36,968 bases of DNA from Rhizobiaceae bacterium (GTDB lineage Bacteria > Pseudomonadota > Alphaproteobacteria > Rhizobiales > Rhizobiaceae): the NCBI GenBank assembly GCA_013214695.1, contig JABSRX010000083.1:1-36968 (forward strand). Reading direction: 5' to 3'. Of the stretch, positions 29,621 to 36,968 are shown one piece after another. Numbering within the stretch: position 1 is the first letter of the stretch; each line of letters opens with the position of its first letter. The notes beneath the pieces are model-generated. The model ran no database searches. It was not told the origin of the DNA and was given only the letters and a program-made list of their open reading frames with translations. A program made the position numbers and the translations under genes.

Positions 29621-30832
29621 TTAGCGCATCATCTCGCTTTCAGGATTGGCGCTGATCTTGTGAATTGCAAGGTCTGCACCGATACGCTGATCTTCATCGC
29701 TCATGCGCAGGCCAGTGACGGCGCGCAGGATACCGTAGACGACAAGGCCAGCGATCACAGCGTAGACCACGCCGACAACGCTACCGACGATCTGGGACAT
29801 CAGGCTGACGCCGCCCATGCCACCGAGCGCTTCGGTGCCGAAGATGCCGGCGGCAATACCGCCCCACAATCCACACAGGCCGTGCAGTGGCCAGACGCCA
29901 AGCACGTCATCAACCTTCAGTTTGTTCTGACACCAGCTGAAGCCAACGACAAAGATACCGCCTGCTACCGCGCCAACGATCAGCGCGCCAATCGGGTGGA
30001 ACAGGTCCGAACCGGCACACACGGCAACCAGGCCTGCCAGCGCACCATTGTGCACAAAGCCCGGGTCGTTGCGGCCGATGAACAAGGCCGAAAGAATGCC
30101 GCCAACCATGGCCATCAGGGAGTTAATGGCAACCAGACCGGTGACACCTTCCAGCGATTGAGCTGACATGACGTTGAAGCCAAACCAACCAACGCAGAGC
30201 ATCCACGATCCCATGGCAAGCCATGGAATGGAGGAAGGTGGAATGCCCTGGATTTTACCGTCTTCGCGGTAACGGTTGAAACGTGGCCCGAGCAAAAGCA
30301 CAGCGGAAAGAGCAATCCATCCGCCAACACCATGAACCACGATGGAGCCCGCGAAGTCGTGGAATGCAGCCCCGAAGGAAGCCTCAAGCCAGTCGTTAAA
30401 GCCATAATTGCCGTTCCAGATCATGCCTTCAAAGAAAGGATAGACCAGACCAACGATAGCGACGGTGGCCAAACATTGAGGCATGAATTTCATGCGCTCG
30501 GCGATGCCACCGGAGATAATCGCCGGAATGGCGGCCGCAAACGTCGTCAGGAAGAAGAACTTGACGAGTGCAAAGCCCTGCGGCGCGAAGACCTCACCCC
30601 CGCCCGCACCGGACAAGGTGCTGGCATTGACCAGGAAGGTCACGCCATAGGCGATGAAGTAGCCGATGAAGAAGTAAGTGACGGTCGAAATTGCAAAGTC
30701 GACCAGGATTTTCACCAGGGCGTTGACCTGGTTTTTGTGTTGGACCGTGCCGACCTCAAGGAAGGCAAAGCCGCCATGCATGGCAAAAACAAGAATCGCC
30801 CCGATCAGGACGAAAAAGACATCTGCACCCAT
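29621..30832 (-). CDS. amtB: Ammonium transporter (Amt family), paralog 1
   Basis: GFAFLEVGTVQHKNQVNALVKI, DFAGSIVVHGVGGW, VDDVLGVWPLHGLCGLWGG (both pore His present); MGADVFF start at 30832. Confidence 0.95.
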   Translation of the reverse strand: MGADVFFVLIGAILVFAMHGGFAFLEVGTVQHKNQVNALVKILVDFAISTVTYFFIGYFIAYGVTFLVNASTLSGAGGGEVFAPQGFALVKFFFLTTFAAAIPAIISGGIAERMKFMPQCLATVAIVGLVYPFFEGMIWNGNYGFNDWLEASFGAAFHDFAGSIVVHGVGGWIALSAVLLLGPRFNRYREDGKIQGIPPSSIPWLAMGSWMLCVGWFGFNVMSAQSLEGVTGLVAINSLMAMVGGILSALFIGRNDPGFVHNGALAGLVAVCAGSDLFHPIGALIVGAVAGGIFVVGFSWCQNKLKVDDVLGVWPLHGLCGLWGGIAAGIFGTEALGGMGGVSLMSQIVGSVVGVVYAVIAGLVVYGILRAVTGLRMSDEDQRIGADLAIHKISANPESEMMR

Positions 30833-30960
30833 TTGTATTCCCCGTAATAAATACGCGCCCATTCGGCCGAAACCGCTGGGCAAAATTGGTTTATTGGCAC
30901 CCTTACAGATGTCTGAACCTCCGCAGAGTGGTTCAAACGGGTGCAATGCCCAATTGTTAA

Positions 30961-30975
30961 TCAAGACCCGTGCCA
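30961..30975 (-). promoter_or_regulatory. Candidate sigma54 (-24/-12) promoter for amtB paralog 1
   Basis: Minus strand TGGCACG-GGTC-TTGA versus consensus TGGCACG-N4-TTGC; single mismatch. Confidence 0.55.
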
Positions 30976-30978
30976 AAA

Positions 30979-31007
30979 TTTAAGTCGTTGATTCAAATCG
31001 ACTTAAA
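30979..31007. repeat. Inverted repeat TTTAAGTCG-N11-CGACTTAAA
   Basis: Perfect 9-bp arms between the sigma54 candidate and the NtrC-like palindrome. Confidence 0.7.
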
Positions 31008-31012
31008 CGAAA

Positions 31013-31032
31013 GCAGCGCCCAAGGGCGCTGC
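31013..31032 (-). terminator. GC-rich hairpin, possible terminator 3' of amtB paralog 2
   Basis: GCAGCGCC-CAAG-GGCGCTGC; on the minus strand followed by TTTCGTTT. Confidence 0.55.
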
Positions 31033-31036
31033 CAGA

Positions 31037-31053
31037 TGCACATAATATGTGCA
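31037..31053. promoter_or_regulatory. NtrC-type binding site
   Basis: TGCACATAATATGTGCA, a perfect palindrome matching TGCAC-N7-GTGCA. Confidence 0.6.
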
Positions 31054-31059
31054 AAGTCA

Positions 31060-31096
31060 CAGCAACCTGCCCTCAAATTAATCAGGCAGGTTGCTG
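31060..31096. repeat. Strong hairpin in the amtB-amtB spacer
   Basis: CAGCAACCTGCC-N13-GGCAGGTTGCTG, perfect 12-bp stem. Confidence 0.75.
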
Positions 31097-31145
31097 CTCG
31101 AAGGATGCACCCATATTACGGGTTTGTCTTTTTAGGGTGCCCGGT

Positions 31146-31175
31146 CCTGGCTCGCCGCAGGTGAGGCGGGCCAGG
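31146..31175. repeat. Hairpin immediately 3' of amtB paralog 2
   Basis: CCTGGCTCGCC-N8-GGCGGGCCAGG, 11-bp stem with one T-G pair. Confidence 0.65.
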
Positions 31176-31187
31176 GGATCGAGAGGG

Positions 31188-32516
31188 TTAGCTCCGTCCG
31201 AAAGCGAATTCCGGATAGGCCTCCACGCCGACCTCGCTGCGGTCAAGGCCGCCCGCTTCCTCTTCCTCCGATACTCGGATGCCGATAGTCAGTTTCAGCG
31301 CGTACCAGACGATGGCACTGAAGACGACGGTGAAGATGCCGTAGGCAACAATACCGTAGAGCTGAGCGCCGATGCTTGCGCCGTCATTGGTCAGGACAAC
31401 CGCAATGGTGCCCCAGATACCGGCAAACAGGTGAACCGGGATAGCACCGACCACATCGTCGATTTTCAGTTTATCCAGCAGCGGTACTGTGAAGACCACG
31501 ATCGCACCACCGACACCACCGATCAGAACGGCCATGAATGGGGATGGGGTCAACGGTTCAGCTGTGATCGAAACAAGACCGGCCAGAGCACCGTTGAGGG
31601 CCATGGTAACGTCGAGCTTGCCGTACATGAACTGCATGATGACCAGGGCAACAACCACACCACCGGCAGCAGCCAGGTTTGTGTTGGCGAAGATGCGGGA
31701 CACATCAGAGACGTCACCGATCGTACCCATTGCCAGCTGCGAAGCGCCGTTAAAGCCGAACCAACCGAGCCACAGGATGAAGGTACCCAGAGTGGCCAGC
31801 GGAATGTTGGAACCAACCATTGGGACAACACGACCGTCTTCACCATATTTGCCCTTACGAGCGCCGAGGATGATCGCACCTGTCAGAGCGGCCCAGCCAC
31901 CTACGGAGTGAACGATTGTCGAACCGGCAAAGTCGTTGAAGCCAGCTGCGTCCAGGAAGCCAGCACCCCATTTCCAGGAGCCGGAGATTGGATACATGAC
32001 ACCGGTCAGGATGATGGTAAAAATGATGAATGGCCAGAATTTGATGCGCTCGGCAATGGTACCGGACACGATGGAGGCTGTTGCAGCCACAAATGCCATC
32101 TGGAAGAACCAGTCAGAGGCGGTAGAGTAGTCGCCATCGGCGCCGGAACCCACAGCGTCAAACACGTAGTTGAAGCTAAACGAGCCCATATAGCCGCCGT
32201 CAACACCGGTGTACATCAGGTTGTAACCAACCAGCCAGTACATGATACCAGCAACCGAATAGAGCGAAATGTTCTTCAGGCACTGCATGGAAACGTTTTT
32301 GGAACGCACCATACCGGCTTCGAGCATGGCAAAACCTGCAGCCATGAACATGACCAAAAAGCCGCCGATCAAGAACAGCAGCGTGTTGAAGATGTAAGCC
32401 GTTTCCTTGGCTACACTGGCGGGTGTTGCGTCCTGCGCGAATGCGGAAGTTGCAACAGATGCAAGTGCGGCAGAGATTGCCACGAGCGTCGCACCCTTTG
32501 TGATTGAAATTTTCAT
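31188..32516 (-). CDS. amtB: Ammonium transporter (Amt family), paralog 2, with cleavable signal peptide
   Basis: Signal peptide ...ASVATSAFAQD; GFAMLEAGMVRSKN, DFAGSTIVHSVGGWAAL, IDDVVGAIPVHLFAGIWGT; C-terminal RVSEEEEAGGLDRSEVGVEAYPEF. Confidence 0.96.
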   Translation of the reverse strand: MKISITKGATLVAISAALASVATSAFAQDATPASVAKETAYIFNTLLFLIGGFLVMFMAAGFAMLEAGMVRSKNVSMQCLKNISLYSVAGIMYWLVGYNLMYTGVDGGYMGSFSFNYVFDAVGSGADGDYSTASDWFFQMAFVAATASIVSGTIAERIKFWPFIIFTIILTGVMYPISGSWKWGAGFLDAAGFNDFAGSTIVHSVGGWAALTGAIILGARKGKYGEDGRVVPMVGSNIPLATLGTFILWLGWFGFNGASQLAMGTIGDVSDVSRIFANTNLAAAGGVVVALVIMQFMYGKLDVTMALNGALAGLVSITAEPLTPSPFMAVLIGGVGGAIVVFTVPLLDKLKIDDVVGAIPVHLFAGIWGTIAVVLTNDGASIGAQLYGIVAYGIFTVVFSAIVWYALKLTIGIRVSEEEEAGGLDRSEVGVEAYPEFAFGRS

Positions 32517-32543
32517 CGATGAATTACCTTTTTACTAGGGGTG

Positions 32544-32882
32544 CTAAAGCGCTTCTGCGCCGGTCTCGCCGGTGCGAATGCGCATCGCTTGTTCGAGGTC
32601 GAGGACAAACAGCTTTCCATCACCGATCTGGCCGGTGGATGCTGCTTCCCGCAGGGTTTCAACAACCTGCGCCGATTGAGAGGAATCAACCGCTACTTCG
32701 AGTTTGAGTTTAGGGACGAAATGCACTGCATATTCAGCGCCGCGATAGATCTCGCTTTGCCCCTTTTGGCGCCCGTATCCCTTGACTTCAGTGACTGTTA
32801 ACCCCTGTACACCGATGGCGGAGAGGGCATCACGCACTTCGTCAAGCTTAAACGGCTTGATGATTGCCATGACAAGTTTCAT
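32544..32882 (-). CDS. glnK: P-II nitrogen regulatory protein
   Basis: MKLVMAIIKPFKLDEVRDALSAIGVQGLTVTEVKGYGRQKGQSEIYRGAEY; adjacent to amtB. Confidence 0.96.
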   Translation of the reverse strand: MKLVMAIIKPFKLDEVRDALSAIGVQGLTVTEVKGYGRQKGQSEIYRGAEYAVHFVPKLKLEVAVDSSQSAQVVETLREAASTGQIGDGKLFVLDLEQAMRIRTGETGAEAL

Positions 32883-32969
32883 TTTAAGTTCCCGTCTGAT
32901 CTAGCAGGCCAGCGAAATCGCAAGCCTTTCGTACCCAACCGCAGTGAGCGTCAGGTTGACGGAAACAAT

Positions 32970-32984
32970 TCAAGCTCCATGCCA
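32970..32984 (-). promoter_or_regulatory. Weak sigma54-like promoter candidate upstream of glnK
   Basis: Minus strand TGGCATG-GAGC-TTGA; two mismatches to TGGCACG-N4-TTGC. Confidence 0.35.
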
Positions 32985-33051
32985 GTTTTACAACTAACTG
33001 ATTTTATTATATAATATCAGGAACAGGGCTATATTATTCACTAATGTGACT

Positions 33052-33074
33052 GAAAAATAGGCAATGGTTGCCTA
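33052..33074 (-). terminator. Rho-independent terminator downstream of tesB
   Basis: Minus strand TAGGCAA-CCA-TTGCCTA followed by TTTTT, just after the tesB stop. Confidence 0.75.
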
Positions 33075-33082
33075 ATCTTAAT

Positions 33083-34006
33083 TCATGATGATTTTTTAGG
33101 CATGCCCGATTCTGGCCGCCGGTTCGGGTCCCGCGGACGAATCAGACCTTCCTGGCTGCAGGAAGCCACCAGCACGCCGTCCCGCGTGTAAAGCGAACCC
33201 CGTGTCAGACCACGCCCACCATTTGAATTGGGGCTGTCCTGGGCAAACAGCAGCCATTCGTTCATGTTGATTGGACGGTGGAACCACATCGAATGATCCA
33301 GGCTGGCGACCTGAAGATCACGGTCGAACACCTTGCGCCCGTGGGGGTAAAGCGCCGTGTCCAGAAGCGTAATGTCCGATGCATAGGCCAAGACCGCTGC
33401 CTGCAAGGCCGGATCATCCGGGATTGGGCCGGTAGCCCGCACCCAGACATATTGCTCCGGCGGCAGCTTCTTGTCCGTCAAATAATGCTCAAATGACGTC
33501 GCCCGCACTTCAATAGGCCGATCCCGCTTCCAATAGGTCTTCACCTCTTCCGACGCATATTCCATGAACTTGGCCTTCAGTTCTGCCTCGCTCATCAGTG
33601 TTTCCGGATCGGCCTGGCTGGGCATATCCATATAGAAGTCCAGACCTTCCTCGCCGATCTGGAACGAGACCGACATGGAAAAAATAGCGTGACCATGCTG
33701 AATGGCAACAACGCGCCGGGTTGTGAAAGACCCGCCATCGCGAATACGGTCCACATCGTAGATGATCGGTATCTCCGGATCGCCTGGCCGCAGGAAATAC
33801 CCATGCAGTGAATGAACCTGCCTGTCAGCCGGCACGGTACGCTGCGCCGCGACCAGAGCCTGTCCAATCACCTGCCCACCAAAAACCCGCTGCCAACCGG
33901 TTTTTGGACTGCGACCACGAAACAGATTGTGTTCCAGCTGCTCAAGGTCGAGAATGTCGATCAATTCCTCAACGGCTTTGTTGGACGAGGCTTCGGGGCT
34001 GGTCAT
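33083..34006 (-). CDS. tesB: Acyl-CoA thioesterase II
   Basis: QRVFGGQVIGQALVAAQRTV, HSLHGYFLRPGDP, LDHSMWFHRP motifs; MTSPEASS start at 34006. Confidence 0.93.
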   Translation of the reverse strand: MTSPEASSNKAVEELIDILDLEQLEHNLFRGRSPKTGWQRVFGGQVIGQALVAAQRTVPADRQVHSLHGYFLRPGDPEIPIIYDVDRIRDGGSFTTRRVVAIQHGHAIFSMSVSFQIGEEGLDFYMDMPSQADPETLMSEAELKAKFMEYASEEVKTYWKRDRPIEVRATSFEHYLTDKKLPPEQYVWVRATGPIPDDPALQAAVLAYASDITLLDTALYPHGRKVFDRDLQVASLDHSMWFHRPINMNEWLLFAQDSPNSNGGRGLTRGSLYTRDGVLVASCSQEGLIRPRDPNRRPESGMPKKSS

Positions 34007-34089
34007 AAGCGATGCGAATCTCCATATGAGTATTGATCGGCACCCTAACAAAACCCGGCCCGGCTGGAACAGGTCAAAACGGAGCAAAT

Positions 34090-35337
34090 ATGACCCAAGA
34101 TCATGCGAACTATGATTGCGTAATTGCTGGCGGTGGCTATGTCGGCCTGTCGACGGCCGTGGCGATCAAGGCCTCTGCTCCGCATCTGAAAATTATGCTC
34201 ATCGACGCCGCCCCTGAGGCAGCCATTCTCAAAGACGAGCGTGCCTCGGCCATCGCCGCTGCAGCAAGTCGGATGCTGGATCAACTCGGCCTCTGGTCGG
34301 AGCTCGTTGAACATGCCCAACCGATACATGAAATGATCGTCACGGACAGCCGCGCAGCAGATCCCGTACGCCCGGTCTTTCTAACCTTTGGCCAGGCTTT
34401 GGCTGAGGGAGAAGAAATGGTCGGCGACGAGCCCTTCGCCCACATGTTGCCAAACCGCGCTCTGGTGACGGCCCTGCGTGCCAAGGCTGCAGAATTGGGT
34501 GTCGACCTCCGGCACGAGGACGCGGTGGTGAGCTTCGAGACTGCCGATCCGGTCTCGACCGTTGAATTGTCTTCCGGTCAAGTTGTCAGCGCCCGATTGC
34601 TGATCGCCGCAGATGGCGTCAAATCTAAACTGCGGGACCTTGCCGGCATCAAGACCGTGCACTGGAGCTACGATCAGATGGGCATCGTCACGACTGTCGC
34701 CCATGAGCGTCCACACCATGGCCGCGCGGAAGAACACTTTTTGCCCAGCGGTCCCTTTGCCACCCTGCCCCTGCCCGGCAACCGTTCCTCATTGGTCTGG
34801 ACCGAACCAACGGACAACGCCAAGCGCCTGATGGCTGCTGACGACTTCACCTTCGAGTTGGAGCTCGAGCAGCGTTTTGGCCACAAACTCGGCGATATCG
34901 AAGTAGCAGGACCGCGCAAGGCCTTTCCATTGGGCCTCACGCTGGCACGTGATTTTGTGCGCCCGCGCTTTGCCTTGGTCGGCGATGCCGCGCACGGCAT
35001 TCATCCAATTGCCGGACAGGGCCTCAATCTTGGCTTCAAGGACGCCGCCGCTCTGGCTCAGGTGGTGGTTGAAACAGATCGACTCGGTCTCGACATCGGC
35101 GCCATCACGGCGCTGGAAAACTACCAGCGCTGGCGGCGTTTCGACACCGTTCAAATGGGCGTTGTGACCGATGTGCTCAACCGTCTCTTCAGCAACGACA
35201 TTGGCCCGTTGCGCATGGCACGGACCATCGGCCTCGGCATCGTCGACCGCTTGCCAGGACTGAAACAGAGTTTCATCAATCAGGCGGCAGGGCGCAGCAA
35301 CAGCAACCCAGCCTTGTTGAATGGCGAAGCCATTTAG
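34090..35337 (+). CDS. UbiH/UbiF/COQ6-family FAD-dependent monooxygenase
   Basis: VIAGGGYVGLSTAVAI dinucleotide-binding motif, ALVGDAAHGIHPIAGQGLNLGFKDAAAL; ATG at 34090 with upstream GGAG. Confidence 0.92.
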   Translation: MTQDHANYDCVIAGGGYVGLSTAVAIKASAPHLKIMLIDAAPEAAILKDERASAIAAAASRMLDQLGLWSELVEHAQPIHEMIVTDSRAADPVRPVFLTFGQALAEGEEMVGDEPFAHMLPNRALVTALRAKAAELGVDLRHEDAVVSFETADPVSTVELSSGQVVSARLLIAADGVKSKLRDLAGIKTVHWSYDQMGIVTTVAHERPHHGRAEEHFLPSGPFATLPLPGNRSSLVWTEPTDNAKRLMAADDFTFELELEQRFGHKLGDIEVAGPRKAFPLGLTLARDFVRPRFALVGDAAHGIHPIAGQGLNLGFKDAAALAQVVVETDRLGLDIGAITALENYQRWRRFDTVQMGVVTDVLNRLFSNDIGPLRMARTIGLGIVDRLPGLKQSFINQAAGRSNSNPALLNGEAI

Positions 35338-36209
35338 TTGAGATTGTCAGGCTTATTGCGGCCAAACCATATGATCGCCGCCAAAGGCAGAGATGGATAG
35401 ATAAACCACGGATCGGCCAGTCCGGTGAAGAAAACGTTGATGGCGAACAAGCCGGCAATTGTCAGCACGGCCACACGCACCCGCTTCGGCTGAGCCTCGT
35501 ACCAGGCGCGATACCAGGAAATGGTCGGCAAGGCCTGGACGTTGTCGGCGAATGTGCGGGCATCATCTGCCAGGTTGGGGGGTGCGTCCGTCGAGCGGTC
35601 TGCCCGTTTTGTCTTAGGTGCCACGTCAGGCTCAACTGATTCAGCCCGGTTTTCACCGCCCAGGCGCACCCTATAGCTTTCAATGGGCGTTTCGCCTTCC
35701 TTCGCCACATGGTTGCCGCCAAAGTCAAAACCAACCGCCAATTGCCGCGCCGCAAAATCATGAACCGACTTGGACACCATGATCCCACCGGGGTCAGCCA
35801 AGGCCTCCAGGCGCGAAGCCACATTGACCCCATCGCCATAAATGTTGTCGCCCTGATGGATCACATCGCCCAGATTGATACCGATGCGAAACTGCAGCTT
35901 GGTGTCATTTGGCAAAAGCTAATTGCGGGAACCGAGTGCCGTTTGGATCTCGACAGCACAGCGCACCGCTTCGACCACGCTGTCGAATTCGGCAATGATC
36001 GCATCGCCCCAGGTGTTGATCTCACGCCCTTCATATCGGGCAAATTGATCATTCATCAACTCACGGTACTCTTGAAGGCGGGCCAGTGTGCCGTCTTCGT
36101 CAGCTGCCATCAGCGCACCATAATGAACCGCATCTGCACAGAAGATGGTCGTCAGTTTACGCTTGGCCACGCTGCTCTCCTTGTGTCGACGGCTTCCCGT
36201 GGTGGTCAT
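35334..36209 (-). pseudogene. Class III adenylate/guanylate cyclase with C-terminal 2TM-like segment, interrupted by an in-frame TAG at 35919-35921
   Basis: ORFs 35919-36245 (RKLTTIFCADAVHYG...NTWGDAIIAEF...AVEIQTALGSRN*) and 35334-35915 (LPNDTKLQFRIGINLGDVIHQGDNIYGDGVNVASRLEAL...) lie in the same frame, separated only by TAG CTT. Confidence 0.85.
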
Positions 36210-36328
36210 TGATAACCACGTGAAGTGATCGGAAAACCACCGCATAAATGGGTATTGCCGACGGGCAAAGCCAGATGAAAATGCGAATTGTTGCCTGGGA
36301 GAGTCTTAGCCACCGCGGCGCTGCGACG

Positions 36329-36514
36329 CTAGTCCTCCAGCGGCCTTGCTTCAGAAATCAACAAAATCGGCACGCCATCGCGCACCGGGTAAGCGAGCTT
36401 GGCCTTTTTGGAGATCAGTTCCTGAGCCGCCTCGTCATAGTCGAGCGCCCCTTTGGTTTGCGGACAGACCAGAAGCTCCAGCATTTTCACGTCAAGGAGG
36501 GGGTCGTCAGCCAA
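36329..36514 (-). CDS. Trm112-family small protein
   Basis: [52 protein letters not shown]. Confidence 0.92.
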   Translation of the reverse strand: MADDPLLDVKMLELLVCPQTKGALDYDEAAQELISKKAKLAYPVRDGVPILLISEARPLED

Positions 36515-36522
36515 AAGCGTTC

Positions 36523-36968
36523 CTATTGCAATGTGCCGGAGGTGTCACCGGCTTCACGGGCCAGCATGATTTCGGTAATGGCCACCAGTGTTTCCGCGCG
36601 GGTTTTCAGATCTGGGGCCTCGAGAAGCGCCTGCTTTTCAGCGGGACCGTATGGGCTCATCATTGACAGGGTGTTGACCAGCGTCTCCGTGCCGGCTTCG
36701 CTCACGCCTTCCCAGTCGGCCTCCATGTCATTGGCTTCCAGGAACTGCTTGAAAGTACGCAACAAGCCATCGCGGTCGACGGCGCGGGCGGCCTCAACAT
36801 TCTCCACCAGATCGTCACCAAATCCGGCCACTTCGGCGACCCGATACCCGTTCACACCGGGACCCTCCTGCATGACGCGAAAACGGCAAACGCCCGCCAG
36901 ATTGACAATGATGCGGCCATCACCGGTTTCCTGAAACGCGGTTATCCGTCCCATGCATCCCACATCAC
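36523..36968 (-). CDS. Lon-protease N-terminal (substrate-binding) domain protein, 5' end truncated by window edge
   Basis: [34 protein letters not shown]; the reading frame stays open to the right edge. Confidence 0.88.
   Translation of the reverse strand, partial: DVGCMGRITAFQETGDGRIIVNLAGVCRFRVMQEGPGVNGYRVAEVAGFGDDLVENVEAARAVDRDGLLRTFKQFLEANDMEADWEGVSEAGTETLVNTLSMMSPYGPAEKQALLEAPDLKTRAETLVAITEIMLAREAGDTSGTLQ

Noticed and set aside
31047-32507. 486-aa plus-strand ORF opposite amtB
   Set aside because: Antisense shadow of a clear Amt transporter; composition (Asp/His/Gly/Thr-rich) is typical of a mirrored frame.

Overview
The window looks like an alphaproteobacterial chromosomal segment built around TCA-cycle genes. 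A minus-strand operon runs mdh, sucC, a secreted unknown, sucD, sucA, sucB, then a partial SDR. It is followed by zapE, an Inh-type lipoprotein, msrA and a plus-strand sdhCDA...sdhB cluster. Next comes an accessory and signalling region: TerB-like, GATase, LacI, an HD hydrolase, a tandem-GAF adenylate cyclase, a 36-aa-repeat coiled coil and a GGDEF/EAL protein. The right part carries cfa, a glnK-amtB-amtB locus, tesB, a UbiH-like monooxygenase, an interrupted cyclase, a Trm112-like protein and a partial Lon-domain protein. The points most worth a second look are: (1) the left-edge SDR ORF, which runs in frame into a RecD2-like HhH segment; (2) a secreted unknown protein translationally coupled between sucC and sucD; (3) a catalytic-triad-intact phage-type lysozyme antisense inside the sdh cluster, sharing a CTAG stop with sdhA; (4) a coiled-coil protein with exact 36-residue periodicity, in an operon with a CyaB-like GAF-GAF-PAS-cyclase that faces a YHN-motif HD hydrolase; (5) a class III cyclase split by one in-frame amber codon; (6) a sigma54/NtrC-type promoter and a hairpin-rich spacer between two amtB paralogs. 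All calls come from reading the sequence and supplied ORFs; no database search was run.
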